Origin: an uncultured Candidatus Saccharibacteria bacterium | Lineage (GTDB): Bacteria > Patescibacteriota > Saccharimonadia > Saccharimonadales > Saccharimonadaceae | DNA length: 9,575 bases | Direction of reading: 5' to 3' | Assembly (NCBI GenBank): GCA_946187605.1 | Contig: CAMHRH010000026.1 | Location: forward strand, 1 to 9,575 | In this document: piece after piece, positions 1-5,517 of the stretch | How the letters are laid out: each line of letters begins with the position of its first letter | Numbering within the stretch: the first letter of the stretch is position 1 | Notes under the pieces: model-generated | What the model saw: only the letters and a program-made list of their open reading frames with translations | Database searches by the model: none | What the model was told of the DNA's origin: nothing | Program-made: the position numbers and the translations under genes

Positions 1-44
1 AGATGATGTTCGGTTATTATGACATATTTTTAAACAAAAACATA

Positions 45-73
45 TTGACAAATTATTATTTTTATGCTAATAT
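45..73 (+). promoter_or_regulatory. Strong sigma70-type promoter of the KGG protein gene
   Basis: A perfect -35 box TTGACA (45-50) is followed by a 17-base spacer and the -10 box TAATAT (68-73), which is preceded by the extended -10 element TGC (65-67). Transcription should start near 80-81, giving a leader of about 92 bases before the ATG at 173. This is the best consensus promoter in the window, so the small gene downstream is probably highly expressed. The match is seen directly; strength is inferred. Confidence 0.85.
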
Positions 74-83
74 TATGCATAAG

Positions 84-97
84 CACCTGCGAAGGTG
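84..97 (+). promoter_or_regulatory. GNRA-tetraloop hairpin at the 5' end of the KGG mRNA
   Basis: The arms CACCT (84-88) and AGGTG (93-97) pair perfectly around the tetraloop GCGA, a GNRA-type loop. It lies within a few bases of the predicted transcription start, a position where a hairpin commonly protects mRNA from 5' decay. The role is inferred. A GTG at 95 that could extend the reading frame upstream lies inside this hairpin and has no ribosome-binding site. Confidence 0.45.
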
Positions 98-172
98 ATA
101 GCTTCAAGCTTGTTTCTTCGCGTAAAAGGGTGGCAATATTATTTGATTTGGTGGGCAGAAATGGAGCTAGAA

Positions 173-376
173 ATGGCTGGAACTAAGGCTGGCGGCCAGA
201 AGGCTGCTAACACGAATAAAACTAAGTACGGCAAAGATTTCTACGCAGAAATCGGTCGCAAAGGTGGCAAGAATGGTCACACTGGCGGTTTTGCTGCTAA
301 CCCGGAGCTTGCGAAGATCGCGGGCGCAAAAGGTGGCCGCATCTCAAAGCGCGGTAAAGCAAAAAAGAACGCTTAA
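173..376 (+). CDS. Small basic KGG-motif protein (GsiB-like stress protein family)
   Basis: This 67-residue, strongly basic, glycine-rich protein has two KGG motifs: GRKGG (residues 28-32) and GAKGG (51-55), separated by a GHTGGFAANPE segment, with a Lys-rich tail. KGG motifs define a family that includes the Bacillus general stress protein GsiB; its biochemical role is poorly known, and nucleic acid binding is only a guess from the charge. The frame is open back to a GTG at 95, but the start is placed at 173: GGAG (163-166) sits six bases before this ATG, and the conserved MAGTKAGGQKA sequence begins here. The gene has its own strong promoter and ends at a terminator shared with the convergent metallopeptidase gene. 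Family assignment is fairly confident; function is unknown. Confidence 0.8.
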   Translation: MAGTKAGGQKAANTNKTKYGKDFYAEIGRKGGKNGHTGGFAANPELAKIAGAKGGRISKRGKAKKNA

Positions 377-391
377 TTAAAACAAAAAGGG

Positions 392-423
392 AACTCCTCG
401 CTAATCGAAGTGGGGAGTTTTTT
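392..423. terminator. Bidirectional terminator between convergent genes
   Basis: The arms 392-401 and 410-419 form a 10-base-pair stem (two G-T wobbles) with an 8-base loop, followed by a T run (418-423) on the + strand. On the - strand the hairpin is followed by the T-rich complement of the A run at 381-388. It serves both the KGG gene and the - strand metallopeptidase gene, whose TAG stop (401-403) lies inside the hairpin. Confidence 0.8.
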
Positions 424-841
424 GATTATTCCAGCTAAGGCCACAGAGTGGACAATGATAGATGCCGCTATTGTCTTGATATCCAGAAAGTTGGCAGTTT
501 TTACAGAGAGATGAGGAATGGAGATAGTCGCGGTAGCTGTCGAGGCAATCTTCGGCGAAGTCTTCGTCGTATTCGACCTCGTATTTTTTGCAGAGTTTGT
601 GGGCTTTTGACCAGGCGAGCGCTTCAATTTCGAGTAGTTCAATGTCGGTGGAGTAGTCGTTGAGATGGATTAAAAAATGGCCGAGCTCGTGCAAGAGAAG
701 GAGTTTGTTTTGCGAGTTTGTGCGTTCTTTGAGATTTTGGGGGTAGAAAATCTGGCAAGGCGGCGAGAATTGAAAACGCGCGCCCGAAGTAATTTTGAGG
801 CCAGGGAAGTCTTTAGTGAGTTTTTTGATGAGATTTTGCAT
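401..841 (-). CDS. HELGH zinc metallopeptidase-like protein with C-terminal zinc ribbon
   Basis: This 146-residue protein has a zinc-metallopeptidase motif HELGH (residues 51-55, followed by FLIHL) and a downstream EIEALAW segment (71-77), where E73 is a plausible third zinc ligand. This layout resembles ImmA/IrrE-type (DUF955) peptidases, which cleave repressors. The C-terminal part carries C113-x2-C116 and C130-x2-C133, a zinc ribbon that could bind nucleic acid or protein. No signal peptide is visible, so it is probably cytoplasmic. The start codon lies inside the upstream ROK gene, whose stop falls 29 bases downstream, so translation is probably coupled; only a weak AAGG is seen upstream. 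ImmA proteins usually pair with an XRE-type regulator, and none is present here. The alternative SprT-like reading is less likely because SprT normally uses a third His. The substrate is unknown. Confidence 0.75.
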   Translation of the reverse strand: MQNLIKKLTKDFPGLKITSGARFQFSPPCQIFYPQNLKERTNSQNKLLLLHELGHFLIHLNDYSTDIELLEIEALAWSKAHKLCKKYEVEYDEDFAEDCLDSYRDYLHSSSLCKNCQLSGYQDNSGIYHCPLCGLSWNNQKTPHFD

Positions 842-1616
842 AGAGATAACAGCCTTGAATTACGGAGAATGAGCCATAATGAGCCTTAATAAGGCGCGGC
901 ATCTGGACGTTCTTAGGGAGATATGCGGCGAGCTTTTGACGAAGTTGGCGACGATAGCGCGGCAACTCGAGGCCGAGTGGGCCACCGAAAATTATACGAT
1001 CGGGTTTAATCGAGGCGGTGAATGGTACGAGTCCGAGGAGGAGGCGCTCAATGATGTCATCCCAGGCTTCGCGTCCAGAAATGTCCGACACGAGTTTGCC
1101 GTACTTCTGATGAATAGCGCTAGCGGCAGCAATGTCCTCCCATTCGGCTTTGCGGCCAAGATAAGTGTATTGGGTGTGGCCAGGTTCGAAGTCTTGGTAT
1201 TTTTTAATGATTTTGCCGTCGCGAATAACGCCACCGCCGATACCAGTACTAAAGGTGAAGTAAAGGGTCTTTTGTGGGCTTTTGCGAGCTTCGGCGAGGG
1301 CAGCGAGATTTGCGTCGTTCTCGACATAGGCGGGCTTGTCGTAGTCGCGTTTTAGCATGGCGGCAAGGTCGAAATCGTGCCAAGGAAGATTTCCGAGCCA
1401 AGTAGCACGGTTGTTTTTAACGATGCCGGGCATTGCAATAGATATAGCGTCAACTTCGCTAATAACGAAGCTGGCATTAATTTGTTGCGTAAGATAAGAA
1501 TAGAAAGCGTCTTGACTGGTGGAGGTTGGGAATTTGACGGAATGTAAGATTTTGCCGCGTTTGTTTACGAGTGCGATGATGGTCTTGGTGCCGCCGATGT
1601 CGATACAGAGATACAT
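813..1616 (-). CDS. ROK-family sugar kinase (glucokinase-like), lacking the zinc motif
   Basis: This 267-residue protein belongs to the ROK branch of the actin/hexokinase fold; such kinases phosphorylate glucose, N-acetylmannosamine or related sugars with ATP. Visible motifs are the phosphate-1 loop DIGGTKT (6-12), AMPG (61-64), the catalytic region VENDANLAALAE (98-109, with D101 the expected base), the phosphate-2 loop FSTGIGGG (122-129), EPGH (144-147) with the ROK-type sugar-binding E and H, and the adenosine-site FGG (210-212). The CxCGxxGC zinc cluster that normally follows EPGH is absent; the segment reads TQYTYLGRKAEWE. The protein is shorter than typical ROK kinases (about 300 residues). 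Substrate cannot be predicted. The ATG has no Shine-Dalgarno sequence and sits 6 bases after a -10 box, suggesting a leaderless mRNA. It is co-transcribed with the overlapping metallopeptidase gene. Confidence 0.85.
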   Translation of the reverse strand: MYLCIDIGGTKTIIALVNKRGKILHSVKFPTSTSQDAFYSYLTQQINASFVISEVDAISIAMPGIVKNNRATWLGNLPWHDFDLAAMLKRDYDKPAYVENDANLAALAEARKSPQKTLYFTFSTGIGGGVIRDGKIIKKYQDFEPGHTQYTYLGRKAEWEDIAAASAIHQKYGKLVSDISGREAWDDIIERLLLGLVPFTASIKPDRIIFGGPLGLELPRYRRQLRQKLAAYLPKNVQMPRLIKAHYGSFSVIQGCYLYAKSHQKTH

Positions 1617-1622
1617 ATAGAT

Positions 1623-1631
1623 AGTATAGCA
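1623..1631 (-). promoter_or_regulatory. Extended -10 promoter giving a leaderless ROK mRNA
   Basis: Read on the - strand, this is TGC followed by TATACT, an extended -10 element. Only six bases (ATCTAT) separate it from the ATG at 1616, so transcription should begin at or within a base or two of the start codon. No convincing -35 box is seen at 17 bases, and there is no Shine-Dalgarno sequence. Confidence 0.6.
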
Positions 1632-1666
1632 AGAAAAATAGAAAGTTTGTGGCCTCTGTAATGGTC

Positions 1667-1695
1667 TTGCAAAAAATCGAGATGAGTGTTATAGT
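1667..1695 (+). promoter_or_regulatory. Promoter of the surface-protein gene
   Basis: The -35 box TTGCAA (1667-1672), a 17-base spacer and the -10 box TATAGT (1690-1695) predict a start near 1702 and a 25-base leader. The leader carries GGGAG (1717-1721), five bases before the ATG at 1727. The promoter is divergent from the ROK promoter, with start sites about 86 bases apart. Confidence 0.7.
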
Positions 1696-1726
1696 ATGTA
1701 AAAGTATAGAGTGTACGGGAGTAAAT

Positions 1727-2233
1727 ATGTCAAACGATACAAAATACAAGCGTTGGGCTTGGGGTGCGCTGATTGGTCTAGCGGCGGTGATTATCGTGGC
1801 TGGATTAGTGATGGCGATGACCTTGACCTCGCCAAAACCGAACGATAATGTCGCGAACACGACTGCGACAGAACAAGCAGATAATAATCAAACAAATGAA
1901 GGAAAAAAGAATGAGAAGACTTCCAAGGGGTCAGAAGCAAACAGCTCAGATCCGAAGAGCAGTGCGAGCGCATCAAATGAGCAGGAGACTACCACAAATA
2001 CTCAGGAGAATTCGTCTAGCGCATCTGAGGACAACTCTACAAGCGTAAGCGATACAAGGTCTTCGGAGACGGATTCATCAAATAATGTTGCGACGAATTC
2101 GATGACATCTCAAGACAATGCTTCTGATATGCCAAAAACTGGTCCAGAGGAGCTAGTTGTCCCGATTATTGCGTTGGCGATTTGCGGTTATTTATTTGCA
2201 TACAACGCGGCACTCTTTAAGAAAAACGCTTAA
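1727..2233 (+). CDS. Sortase-anchored surface protein with Ser/Thr/Asn-rich stalk (MPKTG)
   Basis: This 168-residue protein has a basic N-terminus (KYKR) followed by a hydrophobic segment (about residues 11-32) that acts as a signal or anchor. A long low-complexity stalk rich in Ser, Thr, Asn, Glu and Asp follows (about 35-134). The C-terminus has the layout of an LPXTG-type sorting signal: MPKTG (135-139), PEE, a hydrophobic stretch (143-164) and the positive tail KKNA. Sortases cut between T and G of such motifs and link the protein to the cell envelope. Here the first residue is M rather than L. There is no globular domain, so it is probably a spacer or coat protein, perhaps glycosylated. 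The start is fixed by the Shine-Dalgarno sequence and by the promoter, which overlaps the upstream frame extension to 1649. Sortase itself is not in this window. Layout is clear; the exact role is unknown. Confidence 0.75.
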   Translation: MSNDTKYKRWAWGALIGLAAVIIVAGLVMAMTLTSPKPNDNVANTTATEQADNNQTNEGKKNEKTSKGSEANSSDPKSSASASNEQETTTNTQENSSSASEDNSTSVSDTRSSETDSSNNVATNSMTSQDNASDMPKTGPEELVVPIIALAICGYLFAYNAALFKKNA

Positions 2234-2235
2234 AC

Positions 2236-2264
2236 TTTACAACAGATTAAAAATAACTTAAAAT
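2236..2264 (+). promoter_or_regulatory. rpsA promoter overlapping the upstream terminator
   Basis: TTTACA (2236-2241) and TAAAAT (2259-2264), each 5 of 6 to consensus, are separated by exactly 17 bases. The -10 box overlaps the 5' arm of the terminator hairpin, and the predicted start (about 2270-2272) lies within that arm. Transcripts from here would therefore lack most of the terminator's 5' arm. The leader would be about 83 bases long. Confidence 0.65.
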
Positions 2265-2295
2265 AATGGGCAGTGTGGGACTGCTCATTATTTTT
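2261..2295 (+). terminator. Intrinsic terminator of the surface-protein gene
   Basis: Arms 2262-2274 and 2280-2292 form a 13-base-pair stem with one G-T wobble and the 5-base loop GTGGG, followed by a T run to 2295. It lies 28 bases after the stop codon. Its 5' arm overlaps the -10 box of a predicted rpsA promoter, and its 3' arm can pair instead with 2315-2330. Confidence 0.75.
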
Positions 2296-2330
2296 GTAGC
2301 TTACTGATGGCTAGAGAGATGATGAGCAGT
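2280..2330 (+). promoter_or_regulatory. Long leader hairpin of rpsA, alternative to the terminator
   Basis: Positions 2280-2295 pair without interruption with 2315-2330 (13 Watson-Crick and 3 G-U pairs). After one G-G mismatch, 2297-2300 pair with 2310-2313, closing a 9-base loop. The hairpin uses the whole 3' arm and T run of the upstream terminator, so the two structures exclude each other. It ends 7 bases before the rpsA Shine-Dalgarno sequence AAAGGA (2338-2343). The pairing is read directly from the sequence; a regulatory role such as antitermination or S1 autoregulation is inferred. Confidence 0.55.
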
Positions 2331-2353
2331 TCCAACGAAAGGAAAATATATTA

Positions 2354-3427
2354 ATGGCTACAAAAGCTAAAATTACAATGGACGAGCTCCTCGCGAACGA
2401 GGACATCAAAGCTATTGTCCTTGGTGACACTATCGAAGGTACGGTAATGTCGGTCAAAAAGCACGAGATTCTCGTTGATCTTGGTGCGCGCGGTGTTGGT
2501 CTTGTGCCACGTCGTGAGGTCGCTTTTGGGCGTCAGCTCAAAGAAGGCGATGTGGTTTCTGCGTCTGTCGTAGATACCGAGATGGAAGACGGTATGGTTC
2601 TTCTATCACTACGTAAAGCCGTGAAAGAGAAAGGCTGGGACGAGATTTCAGCTAAGCTCGACGCTGGTGAAATCGTTGAGGTTCAGCCATATGATGCTAA
2701 CCGCGGCGGTCTTTTGGTTGAATACGAAGGTATTCGTGGCTTCTTGCCAGTCTCTCAGCTTTCCGCTGAGCACTATCCACGCGTTGGCAGCTCGGATAAA
2801 GATGAGATTTTGCAGCGCCTTAATGCACTCGTCGGCAAGACGATTCGCGTACGCATTCTTGATGCAGATCGCAAAGCAAACAAGCTAATTCTTTCCGAGA
2901 AAGAAGCTATCAAAGACGGTCTCGCAGAGCGCTTTGCTAAGTTAGCGGTTGGCGATGTCGTTAAGGGTATCGTGACTGGTGTCGTTGACTTTGGTATTTT
3001 TGTCAATGTCGATGGTATTGAGGGCTTGGTGCACATCTCTGAGATTTCTTGGGAACGTGTAAACAATCCGGCTGACTATGTTAAGGTTGGCGAAACGGTC
3101 GAAGCAAAGATTATCGCAATCGACAAAGAGCGCCTTAGCTTATCAATGAAACAACTCCAGGAAGATCCATGGCTATCTGAGATTGCTAACTTTAAGAAGG
3201 GCGATAAGGTTGAAGGTACGATTACTCGTATTACGCCGTTTGGCGCATTTGTTCAGATTTCGCCAGCAGTCGAAGCTTTGGTTCACGTTTCTGAACTCGG
3301 CGAGGGCAGCGATGTTGATCCAGAGAAAATCTTTACTTTGAATGAGCGTAAAGAATTCAAGGTACTCGATATCGACAAAGAGGGTCGTAAGATTTCTCTC
3401 AGCTTCTCGGACAAGAAAACTAAATAG
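2354..3427 (+). CDS. rpsA: Ribosomal protein S1, four S1 domains
   Basis: S1 binds mRNA on the small ribosomal subunit and helps recruit it for initiation. This 357-residue protein has four S1 (OB-fold) RNA-binding domains: about residues 22-87, 104-183, 198-265 and 281-351. Domain 3 shows the classic VDFGIFVNVDGIEGLVHISE pattern (211-230), and domain 4 has TPFGAFVQI (294-302) and EALVHVSEL (307-315). Proteobacterial S1 has six domains and about 557 residues; four-domain forms are typical of Firmicutes-type and CPR proteins. The ATG at 2354 follows AAAGGA with a rather long 10-base gap. The gene has its own promoter and a structured leader, and ends at a strong terminator. The E. coli rpsA leader is also structured and autoregulated, which makes similar control plausible here. 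Confidence 0.93.
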   Translation: MATKAKITMDELLANEDIKAIVLGDTIEGTVMSVKKHEILVDLGARGVGLVPRREVAFGRQLKEGDVVSASVVDTEMEDGMVLLSLRKAVKEKGWDEISAKLDAGEIVEVQPYDANRGGLLVEYEGIRGFLPVSQLSAEHYPRVGSSDKDEILQRLNALVGKTIRVRILDADRKANKLILSEKEAIKDGLAERFAKLAVGDVVKGIVTGVVDFGIFVNVDGIEGLVHISEISWERVNNPADYVKVGETVEAKIIAIDKERLSLSMKQLQEDPWLSEIANFKKGDKVEGTITRITPFGAFVQISPAVEALVHVSELGEGSDVDPEKIFTLNERKEFKVLDIDKEGRKISLSFSDKKTK

Positions 3428-3445
3428 TTTTTCTCTGAGCTTTTG

Positions 3446-3478
3446 AAAAAAAGAATCCGGCATGGTCGGATTCTTTTT
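3446..3478 (+). terminator. Intrinsic terminator of rpsA
   Basis: The arms 3448-3459 and 3467-3478 form a perfect 12-base-pair stem (AAAAAGAATCCG and its complement) with a 7-base loop, and the 3' arm ends in five Ts. It lies about 20 bases after the stop codon. The A run at 3446-3452 would also make it work on the other strand, but no - strand gene is seen there. Confidence 0.85.
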
Positions 3479-3482
3479 GTTG

Positions 3483-3580
3483 TCTCGGCGTGCGCGAGAT
3501 TGTGGTGTTACTAATGGCGGCGTCGCCATTGTGATTGAGGCGGCGACGATGCCGCATGTATCGCCGGCGGCGAGTTTAGC
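3483..3580. other. GC-rich intergenic region with several small inverted repeats
   Basis: The region between the rpsA terminator and the infB promoter has no plausible gene. It contains a cluster of short palindromes: TCTCG/CGAGA (3483-3499), AATGGCG/CGCCATT with a 4-base loop (3513-3530), and repeated GGCGGCG units near 3541-3577 that can pair with nearby CGCC stretches. It is richer in G and C than its AT-rich surroundings. It could hold protein-binding sites, a remnant of a lost gene, or an intergenic repeat; nothing decides among these. Confidence 0.4.
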
Positions 3581-3595
3581 GATTAGTGCTTAACG

Positions 3596-3624
3596 TTGCG
3601 CCTAGAGAATAGATATGGTAAAAT
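3596..3624 (+). promoter_or_regulatory. infB promoter
   Basis: TTGCGC (3596-3601), a 17-base spacer and TAAAAT (3619-3624), preceded by TGG (3616-3618, an extended -10), predict a start near 3631 and a leader of about 59 bases. The -35 match is only 3 of 6; the extended -10 is the main support. The leader holds an AT-rich hairpin, CGTAAT/ATTACG with a T5 loop (3639-3655), upstream of the Shine-Dalgarno sequence AAAGGAG (3675-3681). Confidence 0.65.
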
Positions 3625-3689
3625 AGTGGGAGTTTTTGCGTAATTTTTTATTACGTCAGTATTAGTCTAAAAGGAAAGGAGCTAGAAGG

Positions 3690-5462
3690 ATGGAAGAAAA
3701 GGTTATACAGGTTTCTGGCTCAATTACGGTTGATGAGTTGGCGAATGCGCTCGGCGTGTCAGTAACACACTTGATTGGTGAGCTATTTAAAAATGGCATT
3801 ATGGCGACGATTAATCAGCGTCTTGACGTTGAAACGGCGCAGATTATGACAGAGGAACTTGGTTTTACGAATGTACGCTTTGAGCGCAAAGAGAACTCTG
3901 CGAAGCTTCCAGGGGTGAAGCGTGAGTTATCGAAAGATGCAAAGTTGCGTCCGCCAGTAGTAGCAGTGATGGGTCATGTCGACCATGGCAAGACGACTTT
4001 GCTTGATACGCTTCTAAAGAAGAAGACCGTTGAAGGCGAAGCCGGTGGTATTACGCAGCATATTTCTGCTTATCAGATGGAATACAAGGATCGTAAGATT
4101 ACTTTTCTCGATACGCCAGGGCACGAGGCCTTTGCAGCGATTCGCCAGCATGGTGCGATGTTAACTGATATTGTCGTGATTGTTGTTGCGGCGGATGATG
4201 GCGTCAAGCCGCAGACTGCGGAGGCGATTAAGTTTGCTGAGGCTGCTAACGCTAAGATAATTGTCGCTATTAATAAGATTGATAAGGAAGGCGCGAATAT
4301 TGACCGTACGAAGGCTCAGCTTGCGACCGATTTTAATCTTAATCCAGAAGAGTGGGGCGGCGATACCATCATGGTGCCGATTTCTGCGAAGCGCGGCGAT
4401 AATCTTGAGCAACTTCTCGATATGATTCTTCTTACGGCGGATATTGATGAGCTCAAGGCGGACGAAAAGATTCCGGCCGAGGGTCTTGTCATTGAGAGCC
4501 ATATGGAAGTTGGTAAGGGTTCGGTCGTGAACCTATTAGTGACTGGTGGCGAATTGAAAGTAGGTGAATTCATCGTTGCTGGTAAGACTTATGCAAAAGT
4601 ACGTACGATGTTGAACTGGAAGGGCAAACCAAAAGGTAAAGCTTTGCCATCTACGCCAGTGATTATTACGGGCTTCAAGGAGTTACCGAACTTTGGTGAT
4701 AAATTCGAAGAGGTTGCTGATGAAAAAACTGCGCGCAGGATGGCGCTATTGAATGCGCAGGCTGAGGCGAACGAATCAGCGAACACTAATGTGACTTCTA
4801 CGGACCTTCTTCGCATGATGAATACGGCGGATAACACGAAGACTTTGAACGTAATCGTGAAGGGCGACGTTCAGGGTTCAGTGACGTCAGTAGTCGATTC
4901 TTTGCGTCTGATTGATACCAAGGGTGAAATTACGTTGAATATTGTATCGACTGGTGTTGGTGCCGTGTCCGAGAATGATGTCTATATGGCGAGTGGTGGT
5001 AAGACGATTATTTACGGCTTTAATGTTGTGGTTCCAAATGCGATTGCGAAAGTTGCAGAACGCAATGGTGTTCCGGTGCGCGTTTACCGCGTGATTTACG
5101 AATTGCTCGATGATGCTAAGCATGAGATGGAAGAGATGCTTGATGCGGAGATGATCGAGGAAGAGACTGGTGAGCTTGAAGTGAAAGGTGTATTCCGTAC
5201 TGAGAAAACTGAGATTATTGCTGGCGGTATGGTTAAGAGCGGACGCGTAGCTCCAGGAATGCTTGGGCGTGCTTATCGTAAGAAGGAATTATTGGGCGAG
5301 ATTGAAGTCGTGAATGTTCAGGAAGGCAAGGTTGATGTGCCGTCGCTCGCTGAGGGTGAGCTTGGTGGTATGTCATTGAAGACACAGAAAAAGATTCAGC
5401 TTGAGATTGGTGATACGATCAAATTCTTTGTACGTGAGTTTAAGAAAAAGAAAATTGATTAA
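3690..5462 (+). CDS. infB: Translation initiation factor IF-2, short form
   Basis: IF-2 is the GTPase that places formyl-methionyl initiator tRNA in the ribosomal P site and promotes subunit joining. This 590-residue form has one short IF2N-type domain (about residues 5-57) joined almost directly to the G domain. GTPase motifs are G1 GHVDHGKTT (95-103), G2 GGITQHI (119-125), G3 DTPGH (141-145), G4 NKID (195-198) and G5 SAKRG (232-236). Domain II (about 262-345), domain III with KGDVQGSV (391-398) and GVGAVSENDV (422-431), and the tRNA-binding C-terminal domain with GMVKSGRVAPG (513-523) follow. E. coli IF-2 is 890 residues, the excess being N-terminal. The ATG has a strong AAAGGAG eight bases upstream. 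No clear terminator follows, so read-through into the next gene is likely. Fmt, which makes its tRNA ligand, is encoded nearby on the other strand. Confidence 0.96.
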   Translation: MEEKVIQVSGSITVDELANALGVSVTHLIGELFKNGIMATINQRLDVETAQIMTEELGFTNVRFERKENSAKLPGVKRELSKDAKLRPPVVAVMGHVDHGKTTLLDTLLKKKTVEGEAGGITQHISAYQMEYKDRKITFLDTPGHEAFAAIRQHGAMLTDIVVIVVAADDGVKPQTAEAIKFAEAANAKIIVAINKIDKEGANIDRTKAQLATDFNLNPEEWGGDTIMVPISAKRGDNLEQLLDMILLTADIDELKADEKIPAEGLVIESHMEVGKGSVVNLLVTGGELKVGEFIVAGKTYAKVRTMLNWKGKPKGKALPSTPVIITGFKELPNFGDKFEEVADEKTARRMALLNAQAEANESANTNVTSTDLLRMMNTADNTKTLNVIVKGDVQGSVTSVVDSLRLIDTKGEITLNIVSTGVGAVSENDVYMASGGKTIIYGFNVVVPNAIAKVAERNGVPVRVYRVIYELLDDAKHEMEEMLDAEMIEEETGELEVKGVFRTEKTEIIAGGMVKSGRVAPGMLGRAYRKKELLGEIEVVNVQEGKVDVPSLAEGELGGMSLKTQKKIQLEIGDTIKFFVREFKKKKID

Positions 5463-5486
5463 AAATATTTAAGCATAGCCTTTTTG

Positions 5487-5495
5487 TGGTACAAT
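5487..5495 (+). promoter_or_regulatory. Extended -10 promoter of the DUF5663-like gene
   Basis: TGG plus TACAAT (5490-5495) forms an extended -10 element without a clear -35 box. The predicted start near 5502 leaves a 16-base leader containing AGGAG (5505-5509). The upstream ATG at 5494 overlaps the -10 box, so it cannot be the start for this transcript; translation should begin at 5518. Confidence 0.55.
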
Positions 5496-5517
5496 GGGGA
5501 AAATAGGAGAAAAGGCC

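Noticed and set aside
95..172. Upstream extension of the KGG gene from a GTG, adding 26 residues
   Set aside because: The GTG lies in a leader hairpin without a Shine-Dalgarno sequence, and the added residues do not resemble the family; ATG 173 has GGAG at proper spacing.
879..1355. A 158-codon open frame antisense to the ROK kinase
   Set aside because: The opposite strand encodes a protein with all ROK motifs; this frame is a shadow with no recognisable domain and no proper ribosome-binding site.
1649..1726. Longer start for the surface protein
   Set aside because: The extension overlaps the -35 and -10 boxes; a Shine-Dalgarno sequence marks ATG 1727.
2045..2128. DNA repeats in the surface-protein stalk
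   Set aside because: The stalk is low in amino acid complexity, but no regular nucleotide repeat unit is seen.
3639..3655. Riboswitch or attenuator in the infB leader
   Set aside because: Only one short AT-rich hairpin is present, without a T run after it or a second competing structure.
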